A stretch of 64,000 bases of DNA from Thioclava nitratireducens (GTDB lineage Bacteria; Pseudomonadota; Alphaproteobacteria; Rhodobacterales; Rhodobacteraceae): the NCBI RefSeq assembly GCF_001940525.2, contig NZ_CP019437.1, positions 1,276,501 through 1,340,500 of the forward strand. The letters are read 5' to 3'. Below the pieces are notes generated by a model. That model was not told the DNA's origin. It was given only the letters and a program-made list of their open reading frames with translations, and ran no database searches. Shown here piece by piece: positions 1 to 8,877 of the stretch; position 1 is the first letter of the stretch, and each line of letters starts with the position of its first letter. The translations under genes were made by a program, and so were the position numbers.

Positions 1-122
1 GTTTGCATCAGGCCGCGGCGGAGATGCCTGCCGCAGCGGGCAGCCTCGACACGCTTCAGCCGGCCGTCGGGAAACTCGGCGGCGCCTGCAAGAGCTGCCA
101 TGACGAGTTCCGCGCGAAGTAA
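1..122 (+). CDS. cytochrome c' (C-terminal end only)
   Basis: The gene starts before the window; only the last 39 codons are visible, ending in TAA. They contain the haem-binding CKSCH motif eight residues from the C-terminus. A c-type haem site at the very end of a short four-helix protein is the hallmark of class II cytochromes (cytochrome c'), periplasmic proteins that bind NO or CO. The next gene, six bases downstream, encodes a di-haem membrane cytochrome b561, a common partner that could pass electrons to it. The N-terminus and signal peptide cannot be seen, so the family call rests on the tail and the neighbour. Confidence 0.75.
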   Translation, partial: LHQAAAEMPAAAGSLDTLQPAVGKLGGACKSCHDEFRAK

Positions 123-128
123 CACCTG

Positions 129-725
129 ATGAAAGACACTGCCGCCGCCCCCGCGAAGAAGACCGTCACGGTCTGGGATCCCGTCGTGCGCCTGTTCCAC
201 TGGCTTCTGGTGCTGGCTTTTGCCGTTGCCTGGGGCCTGGGGGAGTGGGGGCCGAACCAGATGACATGGCATTTCTATGCGGGCTACGTCATCGCGGGAC
301 TGTTGGCGGTGCGTCTGATCTGGGGGTTCGTGGGGCCGCGCACGGCGCGGTTCTCGCACTTCCTCTATGGGCCCAAGGAGGTGGCGGATTATCTTCGCCA
401 CCTGCCATCCAAGGAAAGCTCCGACCATGTCGGGCATAATCCGCTTGGCGGCTGGTCTGTCGTCGTGATGCTGGGGCTTCTGATCGTGCAGGTCGTGACC
501 GGGCTGACATCCGATCCGCAGGACTATATCAACGTCGGTCCGCTTGCGGGCTCCGTGCCCGAGAGCATCAGCACGAGCTGGGCGCCCAAGATCCACGAGC
601 TTGTCTCGACCTTGCTGCTGATCGTGGTCGGCATCCATATCGCGGCCATCGTCTATTACCGGGCGTGGAAGGGCGTGAATCTCGTCAGGCCGATGATTAC
701 CGGCAAGAAAGAGGTGGGGGAGTAA
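129..725 (+). CDS. cytochrome b561 family protein
   Basis: A 198-residue integral membrane protein of the cytochrome b561 / Ni,Fe-hydrogenase cytochrome b type. The pattern WDPVVRLFHW with H24, a second histidine at H48, and two more in the C-terminal helices (KIHE and GIHIA) fit four helices holding two b haems. Such proteins oxidise quinol and pass electrons to a periplasmic c-type cytochrome. It lies six bases after a cytochrome c' gene and is probably in the same transcript, so cytochrome c' is the likely partner; that pairing is inferred from position. Length is normal for the family. Confidence 0.88.
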   Translation: MKDTAAAPAKKTVTVWDPVVRLFHWLLVLAFAVAWGLGEWGPNQMTWHFYAGYVIAGLLAVRLIWGFVGPRTARFSHFLYGPKEVADYLRHLPSKESSDHVGHNPLGGWSVVVMLGLLIVQVVTGLTSDPQDYINVGPLAGSVPESISTSWAPKIHELVSTLLLIVVGIHIAAIVYYRAWKGVNLVRPMITGKKEVGE

Positions 726-768
726 CCGCTCTCTTGACCGCCGCAGCGGGCGGGGCTAGCGCTCGCTC

Positions 769-2184
769 ATGACGAGCAACGATCCCCATCAGAGCGCGCC
801 GCCGCCCCAGTCGCAGAGCCAAGCGATGCCTCTCGCCCGCCATGTGCGGGCGATCTTCACTCTGGGCCTGCCGCTGATCGGCTCCAATCTCGCGCAGATG
901 CTGCTCAACGTGACCGATACGGTGATGGTGGGCTGGTATGGCGTCGAGGCGCTGGCGGCGCTGGTGCTGGGCACCTCCTATTTCTTCTCTATCTTCATGC
1001 TGGGCAACGGGATCGCGCTGGCGGTGATGGGGCGCGTCTCGGCGAGTCTGGGCGCGGATGACGAGGTGCAGGCGCGGCGCGACACCCGAATGGGGATCTG
1101 GCTATCGATCCTGTTCGGCGTCGCGATGCTCCCGCTGTTCTGGAATTCCGGCGCGGTGCTGGAGCTGCTGGGGCAGAAGCCCGAGATCGCGGCGCTCGCA
1201 CAGGATTACCTGCGTATCCTCGGCTTCGCGCTCGCGCCGGGGCTCGCGATGATGGTGATCCGGTCCTACCTGTCCGCGCAGGAGCGCACGGCGGTGCTGC
1301 TCTGGATCACGCTTGCGGCGGTTCTGCTGAACGCGGGCGTCAACTGGATCCTGATCTTCGGCAATTGGGGCGCGCCGGAACTGGGGGTGCGCGGTGCGGC
1401 GATCGCTTCGCTGAGCGCGATGGTGCTGAACCTCGTCGCGCAGGCGATCTATGCCGCGCGTGCGCCCGGACTGACTCATATCCGGCTGTTCCAGCGCTTC
1501 TGGCGGCCCGATTGGGAGGCGTTCTGGATCGTTGCGAAGATGGGGCTGCCGGTGGGGCTGACCTCCGTCGCGGAAGGCTCGATGTTTCAGGCCTCGGCGC
1601 TGATGATGGGCTGGATCGGCACGGTCGAACTGGCCGCGCACGGGATCGCGCTGCAGGTCTCCTCGATCACCTTCATGGTGCATGTCGGTCTCTCGAACGC
1701 CGCCACCGTGCGGGCAGGTCGGGCGCATGGGCGCCGTGATCCGCGCCTGCTGCGTGACGGGGCGTTGGCGGTGACGGGGATGTCGCTGGGCTTCGGTTTG
1801 CTGACGGTCGCGGTCTTCGTCTTCGCGGGGCCTTGGCTCACGCGCCTGTTTCTCGATGCGGACAACCCGGCCACGCCCGAGATCGTCCTCTACGGCGTTC
1901 GCTTTCTGATGGTCGCGGCGATCTTCCAGCTGTTCGACCTGATGCAGGTGATGGCTCTGGGACTGCTGCGTGGCGTGCAGGATACGCGCGTGCCGATGTG
2001 GATGGCGGTGGCGAGCTATTGGCTGATCGGCATCCCGGCCAGCTACTTTCTCGCCTTCACGCTGGATCTTGGCGGGGTGGGGCTGTGGTTCGGCCTCGTC
2101 CTCGGCCTCGCATCGGCGGGGGCGATGATGATGCGCCGGTTCTGGCGCGGTGCATGGCTGCATCCGCGCCCGGCAGCGGCTTAA
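769..2184 (+). CDS. MATE family efflux transporter
   Basis: A 471-residue inner-membrane protein with about twelve hydrophobic segments arranged as two similar halves, matching the multidrug and toxin extrusion family. The first helix carries the typical pattern GLPLIGSNLAQMLLNVTDT followed by MVGWYG, and the second half begins with a similar amphipathic lead-in near residue 245. These proteins export cationic drugs or metabolites in exchange for protons or sodium. Which substrate is exported cannot be told. Its stop codon overlaps the 3' end of the convergent ubiquinone-type hydroxylase gene by four bases. No strong ribosome binding site precedes the ATG. Confidence 0.92.
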   Translation: MTSNDPHQSAPPPQSQSQAMPLARHVRAIFTLGLPLIGSNLAQMLLNVTDTVMVGWYGVEALAALVLGTSYFFSIFMLGNGIALAVMGRVSASLGADDEVQARRDTRMGIWLSILFGVAMLPLFWNSGAVLELLGQKPEIAALAQDYLRILGFALAPGLAMMVIRSYLSAQERTAVLLWITLAAVLLNAGVNWILIFGNWGAPELGVRGAAIASLSAMVLNLVAQAIYAARAPGLTHIRLFQRFWRPDWEAFWIVAKMGLPVGLTSVAEGSMFQASALMMGWIGTVELAAHGIALQVSSITFMVHVGLSNAATVRAGRAHGRRDPRLLRDGALAVTGMSLGFGLLTVAVFVFAGPWLTRLFLDADNPATPEIVLYGVRFLMVAAIFQLFDLMQVMALGLLRGVQDTRVPMWMAVASYWLIGIPASYFLAFTLDLGGVGLWFGLVLGLASAGAMMMRRFWRGAWLHPRPAAA

Positions 2185-3392
2185 CGCACGCCAAGCCCCG
2201 CCTTCATCAACGTCTTGCGCACCGGTCCGAGGGAATAGAGCGCGCCCAAGACGCCCGCGCGCAGATCGCGCAGTGGCTGGGCCTCGACCATCGAGGCACG
2301 GTTGAGCAGATCGATCCCCACCTCCCGCGCCTTCACCTCCGGCCAGCGGCGACGGTGATAGGCGTCGAGCATCTTCGCCTCGCCCAGATGCACCGGGTCT
2401 TCCTCGGCCAGCTTCAGAAGGCAGGCCAGATCGGCGAGGCTCATGTTCAGCCCCTGCGCGCCGATCGGCGGAATGACATGGGCGGCCTCGGCGATCAGGG
2501 CCACGCGCTGGCCCGAGAACCGATCCGCGATCTGCGTCATCATCGGCCAGACCGCGCGGCGGGTCTCCAGCTTCAGCGGCCCGAGAAGCCCGGTCGAGCG
2601 TTCCATGATCGCCGCTTCGAACGCTTCCGTGGGCAGCGTGGCGAGGCGCTCGGCCTCGGCGGCGCGCTCCATCCAGACGATCGCGGAAGACGGCTTGCCA
2701 TCGCGGTCGGGCAGCGGCACCAGCGTGAACGGCCCACCCGAGCGGTGGATCTCGGTAGAGACGTTGTCATGCGGGATCGGGTGGGTGACAGCGAAGGCCA
2801 GTGCCTTCTGGCCGTAGCGGATCGTCTTTACGCCGAGGCCAGCCGCTTCGCGCACGAAGGAATTGCGGCCATCGGCCCCGATCACGAGACGGGCGCGCAC
2901 ATGGGTGCCGTCGGACAGCGTCACCTCGGCGCCGCTTTCGCGGGTCACGAGGCCAGTCGTCGCGATGCCGGGGCGGAAATCGACGAGCGGATTATCGGCA
3001 AGGGCGGCCACCAGCTCGCGGCGCAGCAGCCAGTTCGGGAAGTTCCAGCCGAAGGGTTCGTCGGACAAGTCGGCTGCGTCGAAATCGCGGGTCAGCCGTG
3101 CGGTCGGGCTTTCGCCGCCCGCATCGACGATCCGCATGATCTGCAGCGGCGCGGCATAGGGCAGGAGCCGATCCCAGATTCCCGCCGCTTTCAGCACCTC
3201 CCGCGAAGGACGCAGGAACGCGGTCGAGCGCATATCCGCGCCCTCGGCTGCTTCTTCGGTGACCGGCGGCGTGGGATCAACGCAGATCGTGGTGAAGCCC
3301 GCCTGCCCGAAGGCCGCGGCTGCGGTCAGGCCGGCGACGCCGCCGCCGGAGATCAGGATATCGGTGTCGATGGGTGTGCGGGTCTCGGCCAT
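2181..3392 (-). CDS. UbiH/UbiF/Coq6-type FAD-dependent monooxygenase
   Basis: A 403-residue flavoprotein hydroxylase. The N-terminal dinucleotide fold shows GGGVAGLTAAAAFGQAG near residue 16, the middle carries the second FAD signature GADGRNSFVREAAG, and a late segment ALIAEAAHVIPPIGAQGLN matches the conserved flavin-contact GD/H-P-G-N region of ubiquinone hydroxylases. Members add hydroxyl groups to the ubiquinone ring. Which ring carbon this copy modifies (UbiH, UbiF or UbiL type) is not decidable here. The start is set by GGAGG eight or so bases before the ATG. It is convergent with the MATE gene. Confidence 0.9.
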   Translation of the reverse strand: MAETRTPIDTDILISGGGVAGLTAAAAFGQAGFTTICVDPTPPVTEEAAEGADMRSTAFLRPSREVLKAAGIWDRLLPYAAPLQIMRIVDAGGESPTARLTRDFDAADLSDEPFGWNFPNWLLRRELVAALADNPLVDFRPGIATTGLVTRESGAEVTLSDGTHVRARLVIGADGRNSFVREAAGLGVKTIRYGQKALAFAVTHPIPHDNVSTEIHRSGGPFTLVPLPDRDGKPSSAIVWMERAAEAERLATLPTEAFEAAIMERSTGLLGPLKLETRRAVWPMMTQIADRFSGQRVALIAEAAHVIPPIGAQGLNMSLADLACLLKLAEEDPVHLGEAKMLDAYHRRRWPEVKAREVGIDLLNRASMVEAQPLRDLRAGVLGALYSLGPVRKTLMKAGLGVR

Positions 3393-3520
3393 GGGGCGCC
3401 TCCGTCAATGTCCGTGCCATTTTGCCCTCCGGCGCGGGCAGGTGCAATGATCCGCCGCTGGGATGCGACGTGGCGACACAGCGGAACGCGAGACGGCCCC
3501 GCGCAAATCCCGAAGGGGGA

Positions 3521-3558
3521 GCACAAAAAGAAACAGCCCGGATCGCGCGGATCCGGGC
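3521..3558 (-). terminator. Rho-independent terminator after the small membrane protein gene
   Basis: On the minus strand GCCCGGATC and GATCCGGGC form a nine-base-pair stem with a five-base loop, followed by a tract with TTTCTTTTT. It lies about 37 bases beyond the stop of the gene at 3596-3823. Confidence 0.8.
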
Positions 3559-3595
3559 CGTGTTCGCCATGGGCGAGAATTCTTCGAATAGGACG

Positions 3596-3823
3596 TCAGC
3601 CGCCTGCGGTCATCACCACGAGAAGGGCGAGCATGATCCAGGTTGCGCCAACAGCCCAGAGGATGAGGCCACCGAGGCCCATGGTCACAACCATGCCAGC
3701 GGCCAGAGCCACGACGACAAGCGCGAGGGTGAACATGAAAGCAGGCGTAATCTGCTTGTGCTCGGTTTCGGAATGATTGGCCGCATAGGCCGAAACGCCG
3801 GAGTCGGCAGTCGTCATGGTCAT
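3596..3823 (-). CDS. small two-helix membrane protein, unknown function
   Basis: A 75-residue protein with a polar N-terminal 25 residues and two hydrophobic helices (about residues 28-48 and 51-72), ending in a short tail. I recognise no family. A GGGAG ribosome binding site sits about eight bases before the chosen ATG, and a strong terminator follows the gene, so it looks like an independently expressed single gene. It lies between the UbiH-type gene and the HAD phosphatase on the same strand. Reality of the gene is fairly likely; its function is unknown. Confidence 0.7.
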   Translation of the reverse strand: MTMTTADSGVSAYAANHSETEHKQITPAFMFTLALVVVALAAGMVVTMGLGGLILWAVGATWIMLALLVVMTAGG

Positions 3824-3936
3824 ATCGATTCTCCCGTTTGCTGTCTCCCTGACAGGCCCCCGTCACTTAAAGATGCATCGCGGACCGATAAAGACGCGAA
3901 GCCGTGCCATATTGTCGCAGAGTCGTCACTTTGCCT

Positions 3937-4638
3937 TCAATCGCGCGTGATCTCGCGCAGGAACGCGGCGAGATCGGCGGTGTGGTAGTGGATGTGATCC
4001 TCTGGCGCAGGGGCGGGGGCGACATGCACGGTCTTCATGCCGAGTGCATGGGGATGGCGCAGGTTGCGGGCGTCGTCCTCGAACATAGCGCCGCGCGTGG
4101 GCTCGATCTCGGCCTGCGCGAATATCCGGTTGAAGGCTTCGCCGCGCGGCTTTGGATGAAACTCCGCGTGCTCGACACCATAGACCCCGTCGAAAAGCCC
4201 GGTCAGCCCACGCGCCTCGATGACCCGTGTGGCATAGGGGGCCGAGCCGTTCGTGTAGACGATCTTGCGGCCCGGGAGCGCGTCGATGCCTTCGCGCAGC
4301 GCATCATCCTTGACCAAATGATCGAGTGAGATCTCGTGGACTTCGTGCAGATAGGGCGCCGGGTCGACGTCGTGCTCGTGCATCAGCCCGGCCAGCGTGG
4401 TGCCGTAAAGCTGCCAGTAGTGGTTGCGCAGGTGATCGGCCCGCGCCCGATCGACGCCCAGCGAGCGCATCACGAAATCGGTCATCTTCACCTCGATCTG
4501 GTCGAAGAGTCGCGCCTCCGGCGGGTAGAGCGTGTTGTCGAGATCGAACACCCAGGCGTCGACATGCGCGAACTCGGCGGCGAGGTCGCGGTCGGCGGGG
4601 GCGGCGGAGGCGGGGGCAGGCGCGGTGCTGTCTGTCAT
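3937..4638 (-). CDS. HAD-superfamily pyrimidine 5'-nucleotidase
   Basis: A 233-residue soluble hydrolase of the haloacid dehalogenase superfamily. Motif I is VFDLDNTLYPP near residue 35 (nucleophile Asp and acid Asp), motif II is YTNGSAP, and motif III/IV is MFEDDARN. This arrangement with a helical cap after motif I matches the SDT1/PHM8-like pyrimidine 5'-nucleotidases, which dephosphorylate UMP/CMP or related phosphates. I chose the internal ATG because the frame upstream (to 4740) reads as low-quality sequence and runs into the divergent GntR gene. The start region has no strong ribosome binding site, so the start is the weakest part. Confidence 0.85.
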   Translation of the reverse strand: MTDSTAPAPASAAPADRDLAAEFAHVDAWVFDLDNTLYPPEARLFDQIEVKMTDFVMRSLGVDRARADHLRNHYWQLYGTTLAGLMHEHDVDPAPYLHEVHEISLDHLVKDDALREGIDALPGRKIVYTNGSAPYATRVIEARGLTGLFDGVYGVEHAEFHPKPRGEAFNRIFAQAEIEPTRGAMFEDDARNLRHPHALGMKTVHVAPAPAPEDHIHYHTADLAAFLREITRD

Positions 4639-4734
4639 GGGCTGCAAGCTAAGTTGCGGGGCGCGCGGGTGCAATCTGCTTGTCACCGGGTGCGCGCCGC
4701 GCCTAATCTCTGGCAGATCTCGAAAGCAGGATGC

Positions 4735-5388
4735 ATGCAAAAAGACGCCTACACTCTCATACTCGACGCCATCGACGAAGGCGTCTACCGCCCCGGGGAC
4801 CGCTTGGTCGAATCCGAATTGGCGGAGCGGTTCGGAGTGTCACGCACCCCGGTGCGCGAGGCGTTGCAGCGGCTCGAAACCCAACAGATGCTGGCCCGCG
4901 ACGGGCGTTCGCTCATCGTCGCCTCGCTCGATCACAACCAGTTGGCGGAGTTGTATGTCGTGCGCGCCGAACTGGAGGCGCTGGCCGCGCAGCTGGCTGC
5001 GAAACATGCGGCTCCCGAAGAGGTCCGGGTGCTGCAGAACATGATCGACGAAGATCGCGGCCAACTCGACGATCCGGAAGCGTTGAGCCGGGCCAACCGC
5101 CGGTTCCACCACCAAATTCACCTCGCCTCGCATAATCGTTACCTCGTCCAGCAGCTCGATCTTGTGCACCGCTCGATGGCGCTTCTCGCGACCACCTCTC
5201 TTGCGGTGAAGGGCCGGGGCGAGGCGGCGCTCGACGAGCATCAGGCGATTGTCGATGCGATCCGCGAGGGCAATGGCGACGCGGCGGCCTCGGCGCTGCG
5301 GGCCCACATCTCGCGCGCCTTCGAGACGCGCCTCACGCTCGACGCGGCGCATCACGGGACGGCGGGCCACTGGGCCGAGGCTCTCTGA
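4735..5388 (+). CDS. GntR/FadR-family transcriptional regulator (FCD domain)
   Basis: A 217-residue one-component regulator. Residues 1-65 form a winged helix with the GntR signature LAERFGVSRTPVREAL, and residues 75-210 form an all-helical FCD ligand-binding domain; RFHHQIH, DEHQAIVDAI and RAHISRAF supply the histidines and acidic residues that usually bind a metal and a small carboxylic acid. The ATG at 4735 is chosen because the domain begins almost at once after it; an ATG four bases earlier is in another frame. It is transcribed away from the HAD gene and ends against the convergent glycosyltransferase gene with no gap. The ligand and target genes are unknown. Confidence 0.88.
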   Translation: MQKDAYTLILDAIDEGVYRPGDRLVESELAERFGVSRTPVREALQRLETQQMLARDGRSLIVASLDHNQLAELYVVRAELEALAAQLAAKHAAPEEVRVLQNMIDEDRGQLDDPEALSRANRRFHHQIHLASHNRYLVQQLDLVHRSMALLATTSLAVKGRGEAALDEHQAIVDAIREGNGDAAASALRAHISRAFETRLTLDAAHHGTAGHWAEAL

Positions 5389-7449
5389 TTATCCGATAAG
5401 CGGTGAATGGGCCTCGCGTTGCGGGGGCGGGCGCGCCGCGGCCTCTGCGGGGGCGATCTCGTCGCCGGGTCGGGCCTCCGACGCTGTCGCGTCACTGTCG
5501 TCGAAAATGCCGTGGCTCGTCTTGTCCCAGTAGAAGGGGCGCGCGATCAGTTCGTAGAGCGCCTTCCAGCCCGCCAGCGCGCCCAGCGGATAATAGAGGT
5601 GGAGCGTCGGGATCCATTTTATCAGGTTGCGATGCTCCGCCCCCCGGCAGGCCCAGGCAGAGGTCGTGATCGCGATCAACTCGGACAGAATGAAAGTCCC
5701 CATAACTAACGCGAAGACCGGGCCGGGCAGGGCGCTCGCGATCGGATGCCACAGCCCGAACAGCGCGAGCCAAAAGCTCCACAAGACCGGCGCCAGAACA
5801 TATTGCGAGAGCGAACCGAGGATCAGGATCTGCACGCCGAGAAAGCGTTTCGTGCCCAGATCGCGCCAGAGCTGCACCGGATCGCGCATATGCACCGCCC
5901 ATGTCATCGCGTAGCCCTTGAGCCAGCGCGAGCGCTGTTTGACCCAAGGCAGGGCGCGGCAATTCGCCTCCTCGAAGGTGGCGGCAGCGATCAATTCGGT
6001 GCGGTAGCCGTGCCGCGCGAGACGCACGCCAAGATCGGCATCCTCGGTCACGTTATGCGCGTCCCAGCCGCCCAGCTCCTCCAGCGCGTCGCGGCGGAAG
6101 AAGAGGGTCGTTCCGCCCAAGGGCACGACGAAGCCGAGCCGCGCGAGCCCGGGCAGGAACATCCGGAACCACGTCGCATATTCCACGGTGAAGCAGCGCG
6201 CGAGCCAATTGGTGCGCGGGTTGTAATAGTCGAGAACCCCTTGCAGGCAGGCCGTCTCGGGCGGGGCCGCGAGGAAGCGCTGGGCGACGATCTGCAGTTG
6301 ATCCGGCTCGGGCGCGTCCTCGGCGTCCCAGACGCCGATCACCGAGCCGCGACAGAAGTTCAGCGCGTAGTTCAATGCGCGCGGCTTCGTCTTGATCGGC
6401 CCGTCGGGTACCGTGACCACCCGCATCCAGCGTGGCAGATCGGCGTTCGCAAGAGCCGCACGGGTCATCGTGTCGCTATGTTCGATGACGAGGATCACAT
6501 CGATCAATTCGCGCGGATAGCGCAGCTTGCCGAGCCGCGAGACGAGCCGCGCCGCGATGTCGGTCTCGCGAAACAGCGGGACCATCACCGAGATGATCGG
6601 CAGCCGCCCTTTCGGCGCGCCCCGGATGAGTGCGTCCGGGCGGGGCTTGCGCTGTTCGGTGATCTCGCTCGCAAAGGCTGCGAGCTTGAGCGCCATGGAA
6701 CCCACGAGCGTCAGCATCACCCACCCGAAGAAAAGCCCGAGAAGCAGGTTGGGCGCGAGCAACATTCCGAGCCCGGTCACCGCTACGAGCCCCGCCGCGA
6801 TCCGGCTGGCGCGCCGTTCGTTATGGTTGCGGCAGCTCTCGACCGGGTCGACCTTGATCTCGGCGTGTCGGATCAGCGCGGTCTCGCGGCATGTGAGCAG
6901 GCTGTCATGCACGCAGCGTTCCGCGGCCAGTACGAGCCTGTAGGGCGCATGGCACGTGGGTAGCGAAGCCTGTAGAGCCTCGAAATCCTCGGGCCGTGCG
7001 GTCGCGATGAGGGTGACGCCGCCGACGCGCCGCCAGGGAACCATCGCGTGCTTCAGGCAAAGCTCCGGTCCGATGGCATCGATGAGGCGAGGATCGGGCG
7101 GCTCCTCTTGCAGGTCGACGACCGAGGCATGTCGTTGTTCCGCCAAGGCGGCCATCAGATCGGTCTCGTGTACCCAGCCATTCGCGAGAAGGATATCACC
7201 AAGCCTTACATCTTCGCGCTGCCGAAGCGCCGACGCCGTAAGCAGATCGGCCGGATCGACCGCGTCCCGATCCAGCAGGATTTCTCCCAGAGGTGGGCGC
7301 GCGGCGCGGCAGGCGTGTCGTTTTGGCTTCGCATCAAAGCTGCGCCGTCTGAGCGGAGAAATGGAATTCGCGATTGGATTGGTCAGCAGCAGCGGCGCCG
7401 GTTTGGCGTCAGCCGCTGGTGTTTTCAAAAGCTTTTGCCGCGCGCCCAT
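5389..7449 (-). CDS. GT2 processive-type glycosyltransferase with N-terminal MshEN-like domain
   Basis: A 686-residue membrane enzyme. Residues 53-105 carry two tandem 24-25-residue repeats of the kind found in MshEN / GspE N-terminal c-di-GMP-binding domains: the second repeat (R82 to Q105, starting RLGDILLANGW) fits the published pattern at every key position, while the first (P53 to Q77) lacks the leading Arg and the Gly. Two helices lie near 218-258. The catalytic GT2 domain (285-520) has DAED at 375-378, TED at 468-470 and QRSRW at 505-509, the signature of cellulose/chitin-synthase-like enzymes. Three further hydrophobic segments follow. It probably makes or exports a surface glycan; the sugar is unknown. 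GAGG precedes the ATG. Confidence 0.88.
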   Translation of the reverse strand: MGARQKLLKTPAADAKPAPLLLTNPIANSISPLRRRSFDAKPKRHACRAARPPLGEILLDRDAVDPADLLTASALRQREDVRLGDILLANGWVHETDLMAALAEQRHASVVDLQEEPPDPRLIDAIGPELCLKHAMVPWRRVGGVTLIATARPEDFEALQASLPTCHAPYRLVLAAERCVHDSLLTCRETALIRHAEIKVDPVESCRNHNERRASRIAAGLVAVTGLGMLLAPNLLLGLFFGWVMLTLVGSMALKLAAFASEITEQRKPRPDALIRGAPKGRLPIISVMVPLFRETDIAARLVSRLGKLRYPRELIDVILVIEHSDTMTRAALANADLPRWMRVVTVPDGPIKTKPRALNYALNFCRGSVIGVWDAEDAPEPDQLQIVAQRFLAAPPETACLQGVLDYYNPRTNWLARCFTVEYATWFRMFLPGLARLGFVVPLGGTTLFFRRDALEELGGWDAHNVTEDADLGVRLARHGYRTELIAAATFEEANCRALPWVKQRSRWLKGYAMTWAVHMRDPVQLWRDLGTKRFLGVQILILGSLSQYVLAPVLWSFWLALFGLWHPIASALPGPVFALVMGTFILSELIAITTSAWACRGAEHRNLIKWIPTLHLYYPLGALAGWKALYELIARPFYWDKTSHGIFDDSDATASEARPGDEIAPAEAAARPPPQREAHSPLIG

Positions 7450-7543
7450 GCCAAACCTCGCATCTGTCCTTGAAGGCAGGATGCGCGCGTTTGATTAATA
7501 GGCAGTTAACCTCAGTTCGGAGCCTATAGTCGCCGGAAGCGCG

Positions 7544-8707
7544 TTACGACTTGCGCGCGCGCATCGCTCTCGCGAAACGCTCGAACAGGTAGTAGCTGTC
7601 CTGCGGGCCAGGGCTCGCCTCGGGGTGATACTGCACCGAGAAGACCGGGCGATCGGCCATCGCAATACCGCAGTTCGAGCCGTCGAACAGCGAGACATGG
7701 GTCTCGGTCACACCCTTGGGCAGGGTCTGGCTGTCGACCGCGAAACCGTGGTTCATCGAGGTGATCTCGACCTTGCCGGTGGTCAGGTCCTTCACCGGGT
7801 GGTTCGCCCCATGGTGTCCGTGGTTCATCTTGACGGTCTTCGCGCCAAGCGCGAGCGCCAGCATCTGGTGGCCGAGGCAGATACCGAAGACCGGCAGCTC
7901 GGTTTCCAGAACGCCCTTGATCATCGGCACGGCATATTCCCCGGTCGCTGCCGGATCGCCCGGACCGTTCGATAGGAAGACCCCATCGGGTTCAAGCGCG
8001 AGCACGTCCTCGGCCGTCGCGGTGGCTGGCAGCACGGTCACGTCGCAGCCAGCCGAGGCGAGGCAGCGCAGGATGTTGCGCTTCGCGCCGTAGTCGATGG
8101 CGACAACTTTCAGGTCGTTGCCTTCGGCTTTCTTGTAACCCTCGGGCCAGGCCCACCGCATCTCGTCCCAGCGGTAGCTTTGCGCACAGGTCACGTCTTT
8201 CGCGAGATCGAGCCCTTCGAGCCCGGACCATTCGCGGGCCTTGCGTACCAGCGCCTCGATGTCGAAGACCCCGTCGGGGTTGTAGGCGATCGCGACATGC
8301 GGCGCGCCTTGCTGGCGGATTTCGCGGGTGAGGCGGCGAGTGTCGATGCCGCCGATGCCGATGCGACCGCGCTTCTCCAGCCACTCGACCAGAGTCTCGG
8401 CGGCGCGCCAGTTCGACGGCTCGGTCGGGTCCCATTTCACCACCATTCCGGCGGCAACGGGATCGTTGGTTTCGTCATCTTCCGGGTTCACGCCGGTATT
8501 GCCGATATGGGGGAAGGTGAAGGTCACGACCTGGCCCGCATAGGAGGGGTCGGTCATGATTTCCTGATAGCCGGTCATCGACGTGTTGAAGACGAGTTCG
8601 GCCACCGTCTCGCCCGGGCGGCCGAAGCCCTTCCCGTAGAACAGCGAGCCATCAGCGAGTGCGATCAATGCAGTGGGCTTTTCCGATGCGGACTGGCTTG
8701 CAGGCAT
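7544..8707 (-). CDS. carA: carbamoyl-phosphate synthase small (glutaminase) subunit
   Basis: A 387-residue subunit that hydrolyses glutamine and channels ammonia to CarB for carbamoyl phosphate, the precursor of arginine and pyrimidines. The N-terminal domain has LADGSLFYGKGFG and the conserved MTGYQEIMTDPSYAGQ; the class I glutaminase domain has the nucleophile in FGICLGHQ and the His-Glu pair in YHPEASPGP. The open frame extends to 8767, but I start at 8707 because GGGGAG lies eight bases upstream and a good promoter occupies 8739-8767. carB is not in the window; argF and argD, which use this product line, lie at about 30 kb. Confidence 0.95.
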   Translation of the reverse strand: MPASQSASEKPTALIALADGSLFYGKGFGRPGETVAELVFNTSMTGYQEIMTDPSYAGQVVTFTFPHIGNTGVNPEDDETNDPVAAGMVVKWDPTEPSNWRAAETLVEWLEKRGRIGIGGIDTRRLTREIRQQGAPHVAIAYNPDGVFDIEALVRKAREWSGLEGLDLAKDVTCAQSYRWDEMRWAWPEGYKKAEGNDLKVVAIDYGAKRNILRCLASAGCDVTVLPATATAEDVLALEPDGVFLSNGPGDPAATGEYAVPMIKGVLETELPVFGICLGHQMLALALGAKTVKMNHGHHGANHPVKDLTTGKVEITSMNHGFAVDSQTLPKGVTETHVSLFDGSNCGIAMADRPVFSVQYHPEASPGPQDSYYLFERFARAMRARKS

Positions 8708-8738
8708 GGCGCGACTCCCCGATGTCAAAATTCGCCGG

Positions 8739-8767
8739 AACCTAGACGCGCTGGGCGCGGGGGTCAA
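8739..8767 (-). promoter_or_regulatory. probable sigma-70 promoter of carA
   Basis: On the minus strand TTGACC, a 17-base spacer and TAGGTT. It would start transcription about 25 bases before the carA ATG at 8707, which also argues against the longer reading of the gene. Confidence 0.5.
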
Positions 8768-8877
8768 GAGGGCACGAGATAATTGCGAATTGCTTATTTA
8801 TCAACAACTTGCAAGAGTTGTGCGCGTTTCGCAATACCGCTATTCTGGCGCCTTCACGGAAGTAGGGACACGATGTG

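Noticed and set aside
1102..3776. Long open frames of 353 aa (minus, 1102-2163) and 647 aa (plus, 1833-3776)
   Set aside because: Both are opposite-strand or frame shadows of the MATE and UbiH-type genes, with His/Arg/Pro-rich low-quality translations.
4639..4740. N-terminal extension of the HAD phosphatase to 4740
   Set aside because: The added residues look non-coding and would overlap the start of the divergent GntR gene.
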